DNA of 34,505 nt from Nitrospiria bacterium (GCA_919901335.1 CAKKOZ010000013.1:1-34505), one strand, 5' to 3'. Counted from the stretch's first letter, positions 9,599-19,687 are shown. Notes: generated by a model not told the origin, from the sequence alone. Numbers and translations are program-made.

Positions 9599-10787
9599 TT
9601 TCCATTATCTCCACGAATCGGTTGAACAGATACCCGGCGTCATGCGGACCCGGCGAGGCCTCCGGATGGTACTGCACCGAGAAGACCGGCAGTTTCCGAT
9701 GACGCATCCCCTCGACTGTCCGGTCGTTGAGATTGACATGCGTCAACTCCATCTCGGACCCGATCGAGTCCACGTCCACCGCGAACCCGTGGTTCTGGGC
9801 CGTGATCTCGACCCTGCCCGTCGTCAGATCCATGACCGGCTGGTTCCCGCCGTGATGACCGAATTTCAATTTGTACGTTTTACCGTTCATCGCCAGGCCG
9901 AGAATCTGATGGCCCAGGCAGATTCCGAAGACCGGTTTTTTCCCGACCAGTGATCGGACCGCCTCGATGGCATACGGCGCGCCTTCCGGATCGCCCGGGC
10001 CATTCGACAGGACAACACCGTCCGGATTCATCGAGAGGACTTCCGCCGCCTTTGTCCGGGCCGGAACGACGGTCACCCCGCAACCGACATCCACCAGACG
10101 CCGGAGGATGTTCCGTTTGACGCCAAAATCGTATACCACGACCTTGCATGATTTGAGATTTGAAATTTGAGATTTGAGATTCGAGGGTTTATCTCTCCAA
10201 CTTCCTTCTGTCCATTCGTAAGGCTGCTCGCAGCTGACCTCGCACACCAGGTCGCGGCCGACCAGCCCGGGCGCCTCGGCCGCCCGCTTTGCAAGCCGTT
10301 TCTCGTCCAGGTCCGTCGTTGAGATGATTCCCTGCTGCGCCCCGACCTCCCGGATATGTTGGGTCAGCGCGCGCGTGTCAATGCCTTGGATCCCGACGAC
10401 CCCGTGCCGAACGAGGTACGCGTTCAGGTCGCCGGTCGCGCGCCAGTTGCCGGGAGGGCCGGTGTATTCTTTAACGATGAAACCGGACAGGAACGGTTTT
10501 GAGGACTCGACGTCGGCGTCATTGACGCCGGTGTTCCCGATGAGCGGATGGGTCATCGTCACGAGCTGGCCGCGGTACGACGGGTCGGTCAGTATCTCCT
10601 GATACCCCGTCATCGAGGTGTTGAAAACAACCTCCCCGATTCCTTCTCCTTCGGCGCCGAACCCGTATCCTTTAAACACACGCCCGTCGGCCAGGGCCAG
10701 GATCGCCTTTCGAGGCGGATGATCATGCCCGATCCCGCTCATCCGGTCTCCTTGCGATCCGCAACCGCTGTTCCCGAGTTCATCCAT
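9591..10787 (-). CDS. carA: Carbamoyl-phosphate synthase small subunit
   Basis: [70 protein letters not shown]. True start may be downstream of 10787 (e.g. [20 protein letters not shown]). Confidence 0.95.
   Translation of the reverse strand: MDELGNSGCGSQGDRMSGIGHDHPPRKAILALADGRVFKGYGFGAEGEGIGEVVFNTSMTGYQEILTDPSYRGQLVTMTHPLIGNTGVNDADVESSKPFLSGFIVKEYTGPPGNWRATGDLNAYLVRHGVVGIQGIDTRALTQHIREVGAQQGIISTTDLDEKRLAKRAAEAPGLVGRDLVCEVSCEQPYEWTEGSWRDKPSNLKSQISNLKSCKVVVYDFGVKRNILRRLVDVGCGVTVVPARTKAAEVLSMNPDGVVLSNGPGDPEGAPYAIEAVRSLVGKKPVFGICLGHQILGLAMNGKTYKLKFGHHGGNQPVMDLTTGRVEITAQNHGFAVDVDSIGSEMELTHVNLNDRTVEGMRHRKLPVFSVQYHPEASPGPHDAGYLFNRFVEIMENG
10151..10183. repeat. Simple repeat of atttgagattt/aaatttgag units inside carA
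   Basis: atttgagatttgaaatttgagatttgagattcg; low-complexity AT-rich block in a GC-rich gene, translated as [12 protein letters not shown]. Confidence 0.75.
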
Positions 10788-11242
10788 AGGACGGCCAACC
10801 CCAACAGCATATTTACCGTAAACAGTTGTTCCGAAGCCCGGTGCTTCCGGTTGAACTCTACGACGGCCGCGGTGTTCGATGGATCCGACATCTTGATCTG
10901 GCGGAGATCCTGAAGTCGAGGGCTTAAGACCGCTCCCATATAAATACCGGACAGGATCATCACGGTCAACACCCCCCCCTCAACCCACCGGGACCTCTCC
11001 CGTTTTGGACCGAGAAACCATTTCCCCAAAAAGCCGATCGCGATCAAAACGATGCAGACATACACCAGACCGGCATTAAACTTCCGGAAGACAAGGCTCA
11101 TCGTTTCCCCGGCCATCTCGTTCGGTCTCACAATATCAAAGATGGCGGGCGCAACCAGCGCGCCCAACGTCAGCATTCCACCAAGCCAGACCCCCAATCC
11201 CACCAGTTCAAGCCAAACGAAAAAAGAAGCCAGTATTTTCAT
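10739..11242 (-). CDS. DUF4149-like four-helix integral membrane protein
   Basis: Hydrophobic protein with [25 protein letters not shown] and [20 protein letters not shown], resembling DUF4149. Overlaps pyrC and carA ends. Confidence 0.65.
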   Translation of the reverse strand: MKILASFFVWLELVGLGVWLGGMLTLGALVAPAIFDIVRPNEMAGETMSLVFRKFNAGLVYVCIVLIAIGFLGKWFLGPKRERSRWVEGGVLTVMILSGIYMGAVLSPRLQDLRQIKMSDPSNTAAVVEFNRKHRASEQLFTVNMLLGLAVLWMNSGTAVADRKETG

Positions 11243-12540
11243 ATCGCCTGGATCTCCTCCGTGGAATAGACCCCTCGGCCATCCACGATCGTCATCGCGA
11301 CGAGTCCTTTCATCTTCCAGCCGGTAAAAGGGGTGTTTTTGCTTTTGGACCGGAATCGGCGGGGGTCCACGGTCCAGGTCGCCTCCGGATCAACCAGGCA
11401 GAGATCCGCGTCCGCCCCGATGCCGAGATGGCCTTTGTTCAACCGCATCACTCGCGCGGGAAGGATCGTCAACTTCGCCACCGCCTCTTCGACCGACAGC
11501 ACCCCCTCCGCGACCAGCATCAGGGTCAACGGGAGCGCCGTCTCGAGCCCGACGATTCCAAACGGCGCCCGGTCGAATTCGCGATTTTTTTCCTCCTCCG
11601 CATGCGGCGCATGATCCGTCGCGATCACGTCCAGCGTTCCGTCCTTCAGGCCCTGGCGGACCGCGTCACGGTCCTGAAGGGTCCGAAGCGGCGGATTCAT
11701 CTTGGCATCGGTGTTGTATCCCCGCACCGCTTCTTCTGTTAAGCTGAAATAATGCGGGCAGGTTTCGGCCGTCACCCGTACGCCGCGGCCCTTGGCCTCG
11801 CGGATCAGTCGAACCGAGCCGGCCGTGCTGATATGCGCCAGATGGAGCCGGCAGCCCGTCATCTCGGCCAGGATCAGGTTGCGCGCGACCATCACCTCCT
11901 CGGCCGCGGCCGGAATGCCCTTGAGGCCCAACTCCATCGAAACGAACCCTTCGTTCATCACGCCGTCTTCCATCAGGTGCTCGTCCTCGCAATGGTCGAT
12001 CACCGGCAGATCAAAGGCCAGGGCATACTCCATCGCACGGCGCATCACCGCGCTGTTCATCACCGGTTTCCCGTCGTCCGTGATCGCCACGCAGCCGGCC
12101 TCGACCAGCTCCCCGATCTCGGACAGCTCCTCGCCCTTCGATCCTTTCGTGATCGCACCGATCGGATAGACGTGGACCCGGCCTTCCTGGCGTGCCTTCT
12201 CGCGGATCATCCACGTCACGGACTGATTGTCGTTGACCGGATTTGTATTCGGCATACAACAGATGGAGGTAAAACCGCCGGCCGCGGCCGCCTCGGTCCC
12301 GGTCTTGATCGTCTCTTTGTATTCAAAACCCGGCTCGCGCAGATGAACATGGAGATCCACGAATCCCGGCAGGACCCATTGGTTCGTCCCATCGATGATC
12401 TGGGTCTCGGACTTCGGTCCGTCGGGCTTTAACGACTTGCCGATGCGGCTGATCTTGCCGTTTTCGATGAGGAGATCCGTGACTTCATCACGATGATGGG
12501 CCGGATCAATGAGGCGTCCGTTGCGGATCAACAGGTTCAT
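11239..12540 (-). CDS. pyrC: Dihydroorotase
   Basis: [78 protein letters not shown]. Start taken at ATG 12540 ([13 protein letters not shown]). Confidence 0.96.
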   Translation of the reverse strand: MNLLIRNGRLIDPAHHRDEVTDLLIENGKISRIGKSLKPDGPKSETQIIDGTNQWVLPGFVDLHVHLREPGFEYKETIKTGTEAAAAGGFTSICCMPNTNPVNDNQSVTWMIREKARQEGRVHVYPIGAITKGSKGEELSEIGELVEAGCVAITDDGKPVMNSAVMRRAMEYALAFDLPVIDHCEDEHLMEDGVMNEGFVSMELGLKGIPAAAEEVMVARNLILAEMTGCRLHLAHISTAGSVRLIREAKGRGVRVTAETCPHYFSLTEEAVRGYNTDAKMNPPLRTLQDRDAVRQGLKDGTLDVIATDHAPHAEEEKNREFDRAPFGIVGLETALPLTLMLVAEGVLSVEEAVAKLTILPARVMRLNKGHLGIGADADLCLVDPEATWTVDPRRFRSKSKNTPFTGWKMKGLVAMTIVDGRGVYSTEEIQAI

Positions 12541-13459
12541 GTTTTGCGACTCCTGATAAAAGGTATAAAACCGCCATTCGGACCGCCACGCCGTTGGTGG
12601 TCTGGGATAAAATGGCGGAGGAAAGCCCGTCCGCCACGTCGGGGGCGATCTCAATCCCGCGGTTGATCGGTCCGGGATGCATCACCAGCACATCGTCCTT
12701 GGCCATCGAAAGCCGGCGGGCCGTCAGTCCGTAAAGATTGGAGTATTCCCGAATCGTCGGGAAGAGCGACCTGCCCTGGCGCTCCAATTGAAGCCGCAGG
12801 GTCATGATCACGTCCGCGCCCTTCAGGGCCTCGTCGTATTGATAGAAGACTTCAACGCCCCAGTTCATGATCTCCCGGGGAATCATCGTGGGCGGGCCCA
12901 CGACGCGGACGGATGAACCGACCATCTTCAGCGCGTGGATCGCCGAACGGGCCACGCGGCTGTGGAGAATGTCGCCGACGATCACGACCGTGAGACCTTC
13001 CAGTGTTTTCTTCCGCGCCCGAATCGTGAACAGGTCCAACAAAGCCTGCGTGGGGTGCTCATGCGCCCCGTCGCCGGCGTTGATCACGGCGCTGGTCATT
13101 TTTTGGGCCAGGAGGGCCGGCGCGCCGGCGCAAGGGTGACGGACGACAATCAGATCCGCCTGCATCGCCTCGAGATTCCGGGCCGTGTCCAGTAGCGTTT
13201 CTCCTTTGACCATGCTGCTGTCGGCCGAGATATTGACCAGATCGGCCGAGAGGCGCTTGGCGGCCAGCTCGAAAGAGGTCCGCGTACGCGTGCTGGGCTC
13301 GAAGAAGAGATTCACCACGGTTTTCCCCCGGAGCGTCGGCACTTTCTTGATGTCGCGCGCGCCGACCTCTTTGAAGGATTCGGCCGTGTCCAGAATAAGT
13401 CGCAACTCGTCCCGGTCCAAATCCTTGATGCTGATAAGGTCTTTAATTTTCAGCGTCAT
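12506..13459 (-). CDS. pyrB: Aspartate carbamoyltransferase catalytic subunit
   Basis: [61 protein letters not shown]. Confidence 0.97.
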   Translation of the reverse strand: MTLKIKDLISIKDLDRDELRLILDTAESFKEVGARDIKKVPTLRGKTVVNLFFEPSTRTRTSFELAAKRLSADLVNISADSSMVKGETLLDTARNLEAMQADLIVVRHPCAGAPALLAQKMTSAVINAGDGAHEHPTQALLDLFTIRARKKTLEGLTVVIVGDILHSRVARSAIHALKMVGSSVRVVGPPTMIPREIMNWGVEVFYQYDEALKGADVIMTLRLQLERQGRSLFPTIREYSNLYGLTARRLSMAKDDVLVMHPGPINRGIEIAPDVADGLSSAILSQTTNGVAVRMAVLYLLSGVAKHEPVDPQRTPH

Positions 13460-13991
13460 TGGTAATCACCACTCGATCCTCTTCGCCTTCTTCGCTCAGA
13501 AAAACCTTCACTTTTTCATCCGCCGCCGTCGGCAGGCTTTTGCCCACGTAGTGGGCACGGATCGGCAGCTCGCGATGCCCGCGATCAATCAAGACGGCCA
13601 GCTGAATTTCACGCGGCCGCCCAAAATCAATCAGCTCGTCCATGGCGGCCCGGATCGTCCGCCCGGTGAACAGGACATCGTCCACCAGGATCACCTTTTT
13701 GCCCGTGATATCGAACCCGATCTCGGTTTTCCGGACCGTGGGCTGCTCGCGTTTTTTGTAAAGGTCGTCCCGGTAGAGCGTGATGTCCAGGGCGCCGACC
13801 GGCAGCACAACGCCCTCGATTTTCTTCAACCTTCCGGCCAGACGATGAGCGAGATGAACACCGCCGGTCCGGATTCCAACGAAGGCCAAATCTGATAGTC
13901 CCTGATTTCGCTCCGTCACCTCGTGTGCCACACGGCTCAAGGCCCGGTTTATTTCCAGCGAGTCCAGAACGATTCGTTCGTTTCGTTTCAT
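13443..13991 (-). CDS. pyrR: Bifunctional pyr operon regulator / uracil phosphoribosyltransferase PyrR
   Basis: [72 protein letters not shown]-binding motif. Confidence 0.95.
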   Translation of the reverse strand: MKRNERIVLDSLEINRALSRVAHEVTERNQGLSDLAFVGIRTGGVHLAHRLAGRLKKIEGVVLPVGALDITLYRDDLYKKREQPTVRKTEIGFDITGKKVILVDDVLFTGRTIRAAMDELIDFGRPREIQLAVLIDRGHRELPIRAHYVGKSLPTAADEKVKVFLSEEGEEDRVVITNDAEN

Positions 13992-14004
13992 GGAAATCGG
14001 TCAT

Positions 14005-14046
14005 AAAAAAACCTCTCCCACGCCGACTTCGGATGCAGGAAAGGTT
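14005..14046 (-). terminator. Intrinsic terminator/attenuator hairpin in the pyrR leader
   Basis: Minus strand AACCTTTCCTGC...GCGTGGGAGAGGTT followed by a run of seven T, immediately before pyrR. Confidence 0.7.
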
Positions 14047-14084
14047 TGGCTGTCCGGATAAAACTCTTCACCTTGGCTCCCTTT

Positions 14085-14102
14085 CGAACCTCACCGGGTT
14101 CG
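14085..14102 (-). promoter_or_regulatory. PyrR-binding (anti-antiterminator) hairpin in the pyr mRNA leader
   Basis: Minus strand CGAACCCGGTGAGGTTCG; the inner AACCCGGTGAGGTT matches the PyrR-binding loop consensus ARUCCNGNGAGGYU except position 3. Confidence 0.75.
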
Positions 14103-14118
14103 ATTTAAAGGTGAGCGC

Positions 14119-14148
14119 ACTATACGTCAGTCCCGCCGTAGATGTCAA
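14119..14148 (-). promoter_or_regulatory. sigma70-type promoter of the pyr operon
   Basis: Minus strand TTGACA (14148-14143), 18-nt spacer, TATAGT (14124-14119). Confidence 0.7.
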
Positions 14149-14174
14149 GTCATTCGAACTTTATGGGATGGGGG

Positions 14175-14203
14175 TTGCGAGTCCGCACGACGATCGGTAT
14201 AAT
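14175..14203 (+). promoter_or_regulatory. Putative promoter of the molybdopterin oxidoreductase gene
   Basis: TTGCGA (14175-14180), 17-nt spacer, TATAAT (14198-14203); 8 nt to ATG 14212. Confidence 0.5.
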
Positions 14204-14211
14204 GGATTCCG

Positions 14212-15210
14212 ATGATCAAGTTCAACCGCCGTATGTTTCTCCGATCCGCAGGTCTGGGCGCGCTGGCCTCCGGCTGGCCCAGGACGGCCGAGGCCGGGGC
14301 ATTTTTCTGGAAGCGTCTTTTTTCCGTTCCGCCGCGCGACACGGTCTTAATAACGCCGAACGACAAGTTTTATATCGTCAACTATGCCGAATTCCCGACG
14401 ATCAATCTGGCCAGTTGGTCTCTTTATGTCGGCGGAGCGGTCAAAAACCCGCTTCGATTGACCTTCGCTGATTTTTACAGCCGTCCGTCCGTCGAGATGG
14501 CCGCGACCCTGATCTGCATTGACACGCTTCCCGGCGGGGATAGCATCAGCAATGCCGTCTGGCGCGGCCTTCCCCTCAAAGCACTTTTGGCAGAGGTTGC
14601 GCCCGACCCGGCCGCCTTCGACGTCGTCTTTCACGCGGCCGACGGATACAGTGACAGCATCCCGTTTGAGCGGGCCATGAACGGCGACGTCCTGCTGGCC
14701 TACATGATGAACGGGGAAACACTACCCCCGGCTCACGGCTACCCGATTCGCGCCGTTGTGCCCGGGCTGTACGGAATTAAGAACGTCAAGTGGATCACCG
14801 AAATCGAGGTGGTGGATTACGATTACAAAGGATACTGGCAGCAGCGGGGATGGACGGACAAGGGCGAGATCCGAATCGTTTCCCGCATCGACAACCCCGG
14901 CCATTACCAGGAAATCAAAGGTCGCGAACATACCGTTCGCGGACTGGCTTTCGGCGGCGCCGATGGAATCAGCCGCGTCGAGCTCAGTACCGATGGCGGC
15001 AAGACCTGGAGCCCGGCCTGGCTGGATCCGCCCCTTTCAGCCTACACCTGGGTCATCTGGAAATACCCCTGGGAAATCCCTTCGCCGGGAGCCTACACCC
15101 TCGTGGTCCGCGCCTGGGATAAGAAAAACCGGATGCAATCCGTCAAGCTGGAACAGGCCTATCCGGCCGGCGCCGGCGGCTACCACACCGTTGTGGCATT
15201 GGTGTCATAA
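14212..15210 (+). CDS. Molybdopterin-dependent oxidoreductase (sulfite oxidase-type fold), exported
   Basis: Twin-Arg-like signal NRRMFLRSAGLGALASGW; VGGAVKNPLRLTFADF; LICIDTLPGGDSISNAVWRGLPLKALL; GYPIRAVVPGLYGIKNVKWITEIEVVD; C-terminal dimerisation-like IgG domain SRVELSTDGGKTWSPAWLD. Confidence 0.88.
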   Translation: MIKFNRRMFLRSAGLGALASGWPRTAEAGAFFWKRLFSVPPRDTVLITPNDKFYIVNYAEFPTINLASWSLYVGGAVKNPLRLTFADFYSRPSVEMAATLICIDTLPGGDSISNAVWRGLPLKALLAEVAPDPAAFDVVFHAADGYSDSIPFERAMNGDVLLAYMMNGETLPPAHGYPIRAVVPGLYGIKNVKWITEIEVVDYDYKGYWQQRGWTDKGEIRIVSRIDNPGHYQEIKGREHTVRGLAFGGADGISRVELSTDGGKTWSPAWLDPPLSAYTWVIWKYPWEIPSPGAYTLVVRAWDKKNRMQSVKLEQAYPAGAGGYHTVVALVS

Positions 15211-15247
15211 AAAAGGCGGCTTTCCCGGAAAAACCGGGAAAGCCGCC
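15211..15247 (-). terminator. Intrinsic terminator of the minus-strand aspS/79-aa gene transcript
   Basis: 14-bp perfect stem ggcggctttcccgg/ccgggaaagccgcc with a 5-nt loop. The T-tract follows on the minus strand only. Confidence 0.88.
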
Positions 15248-15265
15248 CGGGTGATACCAAATCTG

Positions 15266-15505
15266 TTACCGTTTCTTAGCCCTCCGAGCCATCTTCGCCC
15301 TGGAGATGTCGCCCTGCTTGTCGATGAAATAGAGATAGCCATCCTCTCTCTTGACACCCGCCTTGGCGATCTTTTCGGGCTTGCCTGGCTTATGCTTGCC
15401 CCCTCCCCGGGCCATCTTCGTCCGGGAAACGTCACCCTGCTTGTCAAGGTAGTAGAGCCATCCCTTTTCACGCTTTACCCCAGCCTTTGCTACCTTTTGG
15501 GACAT
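15266..15505 (-). CDS. Small basic protein of two 30-aa tandem repeats, unknown function
   Basis: KVAKAGVKREKGWLYYLDKQGDVSRTKMAR and KIAKAGVKREDGYLYFIDKQGDISRAKMAR; perfect AGGAGGTGA Shine-Dalgarno 6 nt before ATG; terminator downstream. Confidence 0.85.
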   Translation of the reverse strand: MSQKVAKAGVKREKGWLYYLDKQGDVSRTKMARGGGKHKPGKPEKIAKAGVKREDGYLYFIDKQGDISRAKMARRAKKR

Positions 15506-15547
15506 CCTTCCTCACCTCCTCTCAAAGTTGAAATGTTCCTTGCGACG

Positions 15548-17311
15548 TTACTCCACGATCTCCGTTTGGATATGCAGTTCTTTGAGTTGCCGTTCCGTCG
15601 CGGACGACGGTGCATCGCTGAGAAGGCAGGTCGCCTTCTGCGTCTTTGGAAACGCGATGACGTCGCGGATGGACTCGGCTCCGGACAGAATCATCGCCAA
15701 GCGATCCAGACCCAGTGCGATTCCCCCGTGGGGCGGCGCCCCGTATTCAAGCGCCTCCAGCAGAAAACCGAATTTTTCCTGAGCCGATGCCGGCTCGATG
15801 CCGAGCCGCTTGAACAACCGGATCTGAACATCGCGGCGGTGGATACGAATGCTCCCGCCGCCGATCTCAGAGCCGTTGAGTACCAGATCGTACGCCTTTG
15901 CGCGGACCCGTCGCGGCTCCGTTTCCAGCAGCGGCAGATCCTCGTCCAAGGGCGACGTAAAAGGATGGTGCATCGCGACGTACCGCTGCTCGGTCTCATC
16001 ATATTCGAGCAATGGAAAGTCCGTGACCCAGACGAAATGGAATTGATCGGCCGGAATGAGTTGGAATCGTTCCGATAGTTGTACTCTCAACCCGCCCATC
16101 ACCTCTCTCGCCGTTTTGAGCTGATCCGCCACAAACAAGAGAAGATCCCCCGTTTTCGCCGAAAGTGCACCCGATAGTTTCCGGAGCAGCGGCTCGCCGA
16201 GGAACTTCACGATGGGGGATTCAAACCCCTCGGCGGACACCTTGACCCAGGCCAATCCCTTCGCCCCCAGCCCCTTCGCGACCTCCGTCAGCTCATCCAG
16301 TTCCTTGCGGGACAGCATCGCCTTTCCTCCCAGCACCATCGCCTTAACAACGCCCTTGCGGTTCAAGGTTTCCTGAAAGACCTGAAACGAAGAGTCCGAC
16401 ACGAGGGACGAGACGTCGTGTATCTCGAGCCCGAAGCGGAGGTCCGGTTTATCGGTGCCGTACCGATCCATCGCCTCCGGATAGGACAATCTCGAAAAGG
16501 GGGTCTGCAGATGGATGCCCTTCACGGCAAGAAAAACCTCGCACAGCATCGCCTCCATCAAGAGCAGGATCTCTTCCCGGTCCACAAAGGAAAGCTCGAG
16601 ATCAATCTGGGTGAATTCCGGCTGGCGGTCCGCGCGAAGATCTTCATCGCGAAAGCACCGTGCGATCTGGTAATACCGCTCCATCCCGGCCACCATCAGG
16701 ATCTGCTTGAATAGTTGGGGCGATTGGGGCAGCGCGTAGAACTGACCGGGATTGACGCGGCTGGGGACGAGATAGTCCCGCGCGCCTTCCGGAGTGCTTT
16801 TCGTAAGATGCGGCGTTTCGACCTCGATAAAACCGTGCCCGTCCAGGAAATTCCGGACGGCCCGCAGGATCTGATGCCGCCGTTTTAAGTTGGCCAGCAT
16901 GCGGGGGCGGCGGAGGTCCAGATACCGATACTTCAATCGCAGGTTCTCGGAGACCAGGACATTGTCCTCGATCGGGAAAGGCGGCGTCTTGGCGGGATTG
17001 AGAATCTCCAGATCCTCGGCGATCATCTCGACCTCGCCCGTGCTCAACTGCGGATTGACGGTTCCTGCCGGACGGGGCTCCACTTGTCCATGCACCGCGA
17101 TCACGTCCTCGCTTCGAAGACCGTGGGCCTGCTTGTGAATATCCGGTGACAACGTCGGATTGAAGACCACCTGCGTGATTCCCTCCCGATCCCGAAGATC
17201 AATGAAGATCAGCCCGCCATGATCCCGGCGTGACTGGACCCATCCCATCAGCGTGGCCGTCCGGCCGATATCACTTTTCCTGAACCTTCCGCAATCATCC
17301 GTCCGTTTCAC
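15548..17311 (-). CDS. aspS: Aspartyl-tRNA synthetase (Asp/Asn type not determined)
   Basis: LMGWVQSRRDHGGLIFIDLRDREGITQVVFNP; IARCFRDEDLRADRQPEFTQIDLELSFVD; GGIALGLDRLAMILSGAESIRDVIAFPKTQKA. Confidence 0.97.
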   Translation of the reverse strand: MKRTDDCGRFRKSDIGRTATLMGWVQSRRDHGGLIFIDLRDREGITQVVFNPTLSPDIHKQAHGLRSEDVIAVHGQVEPRPAGTVNPQLSTGEVEMIAEDLEILNPAKTPPFPIEDNVLVSENLRLKYRYLDLRRPRMLANLKRRHQILRAVRNFLDGHGFIEVETPHLTKSTPEGARDYLVPSRVNPGQFYALPQSPQLFKQILMVAGMERYYQIARCFRDEDLRADRQPEFTQIDLELSFVDREEILLLMEAMLCEVFLAVKGIHLQTPFSRLSYPEAMDRYGTDKPDLRFGLEIHDVSSLVSDSSFQVFQETLNRKGVVKAMVLGGKAMLSRKELDELTEVAKGLGAKGLAWVKVSAEGFESPIVKFLGEPLLRKLSGALSAKTGDLLLFVADQLKTAREVMGGLRVQLSERFQLIPADQFHFVWVTDFPLLEYDETEQRYVAMHHPFTSPLDEDLPLLETEPRRVRAKAYDLVLNGSEIGGGSIRIHRRDVQIRLFKRLGIEPASAQEKFGFLLEALEYGAPPHGGIALGLDRLAMILSGAESIRDVIAFPKTQKATCLLSDAPSSATERQLKELHIQTEIVE

Positions 17312-17312
17312 G

Positions 17313-18083
17313 CTACGCCCCCACGGCGCGGCTCATCTTCGTCGCGGCCCGGGTTCTTTCGGCCTTCTGGACGAGCCCCTTGAGCGACTTGATCTCCGGG
17401 GCCGTCAGATAGCGATACTTCCCGATCGGCAGCGCGCCCAGATCAAGCCTTCCCATCCGGATCCGGTTCAATTTCAGAACCGGATGATCCAACGTCTCCA
17501 ACATCCGTCGGATCTGGCGGTTGCGTCCTTCATGGATCGTCATTTCCAGCCATGAATTCTTTTCCATTTTTTCGATTTTTCTCACCTGGCAGGGCAGCGT
17601 CCGGCCGTCCGACAGCACCACGCCTTTTGAGAGCGTCCGGATCTCCTCATCCGTCAGAATCCCTTTGACCTTGACCTCATACGTTTTTGGAACTTCAAAA
17701 CTCGGATGGAGCATCGTCTGGACCAGATCGCCGTCGTTGGTCAATAGCAGCAGACCTTCACTATCATAATCGAGCCGGCCCACCGGATAGACGCGGATTC
17801 GAACCCCCCGGAGCAGATCCTTCACCGTGACCCGGCCCATCGGATCGGACAGCGTCGTGACCACCTCGCGGGGCTTATTGAGCATGAGGTACGCCTTGGG
17901 CTGTTTGGGATTGATGAGTTTTCCGGAAACCTTGATATGATCCCTCTCCGAATCGGCCTTGCTGCCCAGTTCACGAACGACACGCCCGTTGACCGTCACG
18001 GCACCGGACAGCATCAGTTCCTCGGCCTTTCGGCGAGAGGCAATCCCGGCTCTCGAGATGATTTTTTGTATCCGTTCCAGCAT
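17313..18083 (-). CDS. Pseudouridine synthase, RluB/RsuA family
   Basis: S4 domain MLERIQKIISRAGIASRRKAEELMLSGAVTVNG; YPVGRLDYDSEGLLLLTNDGDL; HEGRNRQIRRMLE. Confidence 0.92.
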   Translation of the reverse strand: MLERIQKIISRAGIASRRKAEELMLSGAVTVNGRVVRELGSKADSERDHIKVSGKLINPKQPKAYLMLNKPREVVTTLSDPMGRVTVKDLLRGVRIRVYPVGRLDYDSEGLLLLTNDGDLVQTMLHPSFEVPKTYEVKVKGILTDEEIRTLSKGVVLSDGRTLPCQVRKIEKMEKNSWLEMTIHEGRNRQIRRMLETLDHPVLKLNRIRMGRLDLGALPIGKYRYLTAPEIKSLKGLVQKAERTRAATKMSRAVGA

Positions 18084-18085
18084 GA

Positions 18086-19687
18086 CTATTCCCACTCGAT
18101 GGTGCTCGGCGGCTTGGACGATATGTCGTACACCACCCGGTTGATGCCGCGGACCTCGTTGACGATCCGGATCGAGATCCGCTCCAGCACCTCATACGGC
18201 AGCTTGACCCAATCAGCCGTCATTCCATCCTGACTGTGAACCGCGCGGATCGCCGCGACGTGCTCGTACGTCCGCTCGTCGCCCATCACCCCAACGGTCT
18301 TGATCGGGAGCAGAACCGCAAAGGCCTGCCAGATCTGGCGATACAAACCGGCCGTCCGGATCTCGGCTTCCACAATCTCGTCCGCCTTGCGAAGGAGATC
18401 CAGACGTTTTCGCGTCACTTCCCCGATGATCCGGACCGCCAGGCCCGGTCCCGGAAAAGGATGCCGCCAGAGGATCTCTTCCGGCAGTTCCATTTCCTCC
18501 CCCAACCGCCGCACTTCGTCCTTGAACAGTTCCCGAAGCGGCTCCACCAGTTTAAACCGCATCCGGGTCGGCAGGCCGCCGACGTTGTGATGGGTCTTGA
18601 TGGTGGCGGAGGGTCCTTTAAACGAAACGCTTTCGATCACATCCGGATACAGCGTTCCCTGAACCAATAACTCCGGGCGGCCCAGATCCTTTGCTTCTTC
18701 CTCGAACACCCGGATGAACTGACGGCCGATGATCCGGCGTTTACGCTCCGGATCAATCACCCCCTTTAATTTTTTCAAAAAACGTTTGGAGGCGTCCACG
18801 TACCGGAGATTCAGTTTGAAGGTCTTTCGAAACGTCTCGGTCACCCGCTCGACCTCTTTGTTTCGAAGCAAGCCGTTGTCCACGAAGACACAGGTGAGCT
18901 GATCTCCAACGGCGCGATGGGTCAGAATGGCTGCGACGGCCGAATCCACACCGCCGCTCAATGCGCAGAGGACGCCGGCATCCCCCACCCGCTCCCGAAT
19001 CCGTTCGACGGCCCGCTCAAGATAGGCCTTCATCGTCCAGGTCGGGACGCAGCCGCAGATACGGTACAGGAAATTTTTAAGGATCGCAACCCCCTGAGGC
19101 GTGTGGGCCACCTCGGGATGAAACTGAATCGCGTAGAGGCGCCGCTTTTCATTTCGCATCGCCGCGATCGGCGAGTTGGTTGTATGCGCGATGATATCAA
19201 AGCCCGGCGGCACCTGATCGATACGGTCGCCGTGGCTCATCCAGACGACGGTCGTGCGGTGTGGAGCATCCGGCGCGGGTGAAGAAACACCGACCTCTTT
19301 AAACAAATCCGTGGCGTCGTCAATAATCAAATCGGACCGGCCGTATTCCCGCCGCACGGACCGGGAGACCTTCCCCTCGAGCCGGTGCGTGATCCATTGC
19401 ATCCCGTAACAGATGCCCAGAATGGGAACGCCCAGAGTCAAAATCTCGGGCGGGCAGAACGGAGCCTTGTTGTCATAGACGCTGGCCGGACTGCCGGACA
19501 GAATGATTCCCTTGGGCTTGAAATCGCGGATGAACGAAAGCGGGGCATCGCAGGGATGGATCTCGGAATAGACCTGACTCTCACGGATCCGCCGTGCGAT
19601 CAGCTGCGTGTATTGAGAGCCGAAATCCAGGACGAGAATCTTTTCGGCATGGATTTTGTCGGCGTTTCGATTACTCACGTTCGACAT
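18086..19687 (-). CDS. guaA: GMP synthase (glutamine-hydrolysing)
   Basis: [62 protein letters not shown]. Confidence 0.97.
   Translation of the reverse strand: MSNVSNRNADKIHAEKILVLDFGSQYTQLIARRIRESQVYSEIHPCDAPLSFIRDFKPKGIILSGSPASVYDNKAPFCPPEILTLGVPILGICYGMQWITHRLEGKVSRSVRREYGRSDLIIDDATDLFKEVGVSSPAPDAPHRTTVVWMSHGDRIDQVPPGFDIIAHTTNSPIAAMRNEKRRLYAIQFHPEVAHTPQGVAILKNFLYRICGCVPTWTMKAYLERAVERIRERVGDAGVLCALSGGVDSAVAAILTHRAVGDQLTCVFVDNGLLRNKEVERVTETFRKTFKLNLRYVDASKRFLKKLKGVIDPERKRRIIGRQFIRVFEEEAKDLGRPELLVQGTLYPDVIESVSFKGPSATIKTHHNVGGLPTRMRFKLVEPLRELFKDEVRRLGEEMELPEEILWRHPFPGPGLAVRIIGEVTRKRLDLLRKADEIVEAEIRTAGLYRQIWQAFAVLLPIKTVGVMGDERTYEHVAAIRAVHSQDGMTADWVKLPYEVLERISIRIVNEVRGINRVVYDISSKPPSTIEWE

Noticed and set aside
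14005-14148. Riboswitch classes (THF, TPP, cobalamin, Moco) considered for the pyrR leader
   Set aside because: None of their conserved cores was recognised; the PyrR-binding loop plus terminator explains the region better.
14756-16078. 440-aa plus-strand ORF
   Set aside because: Overlaps the oxidoreductase in another frame, then runs antisense to the 79-aa gene and aspS; shows no family motifs.
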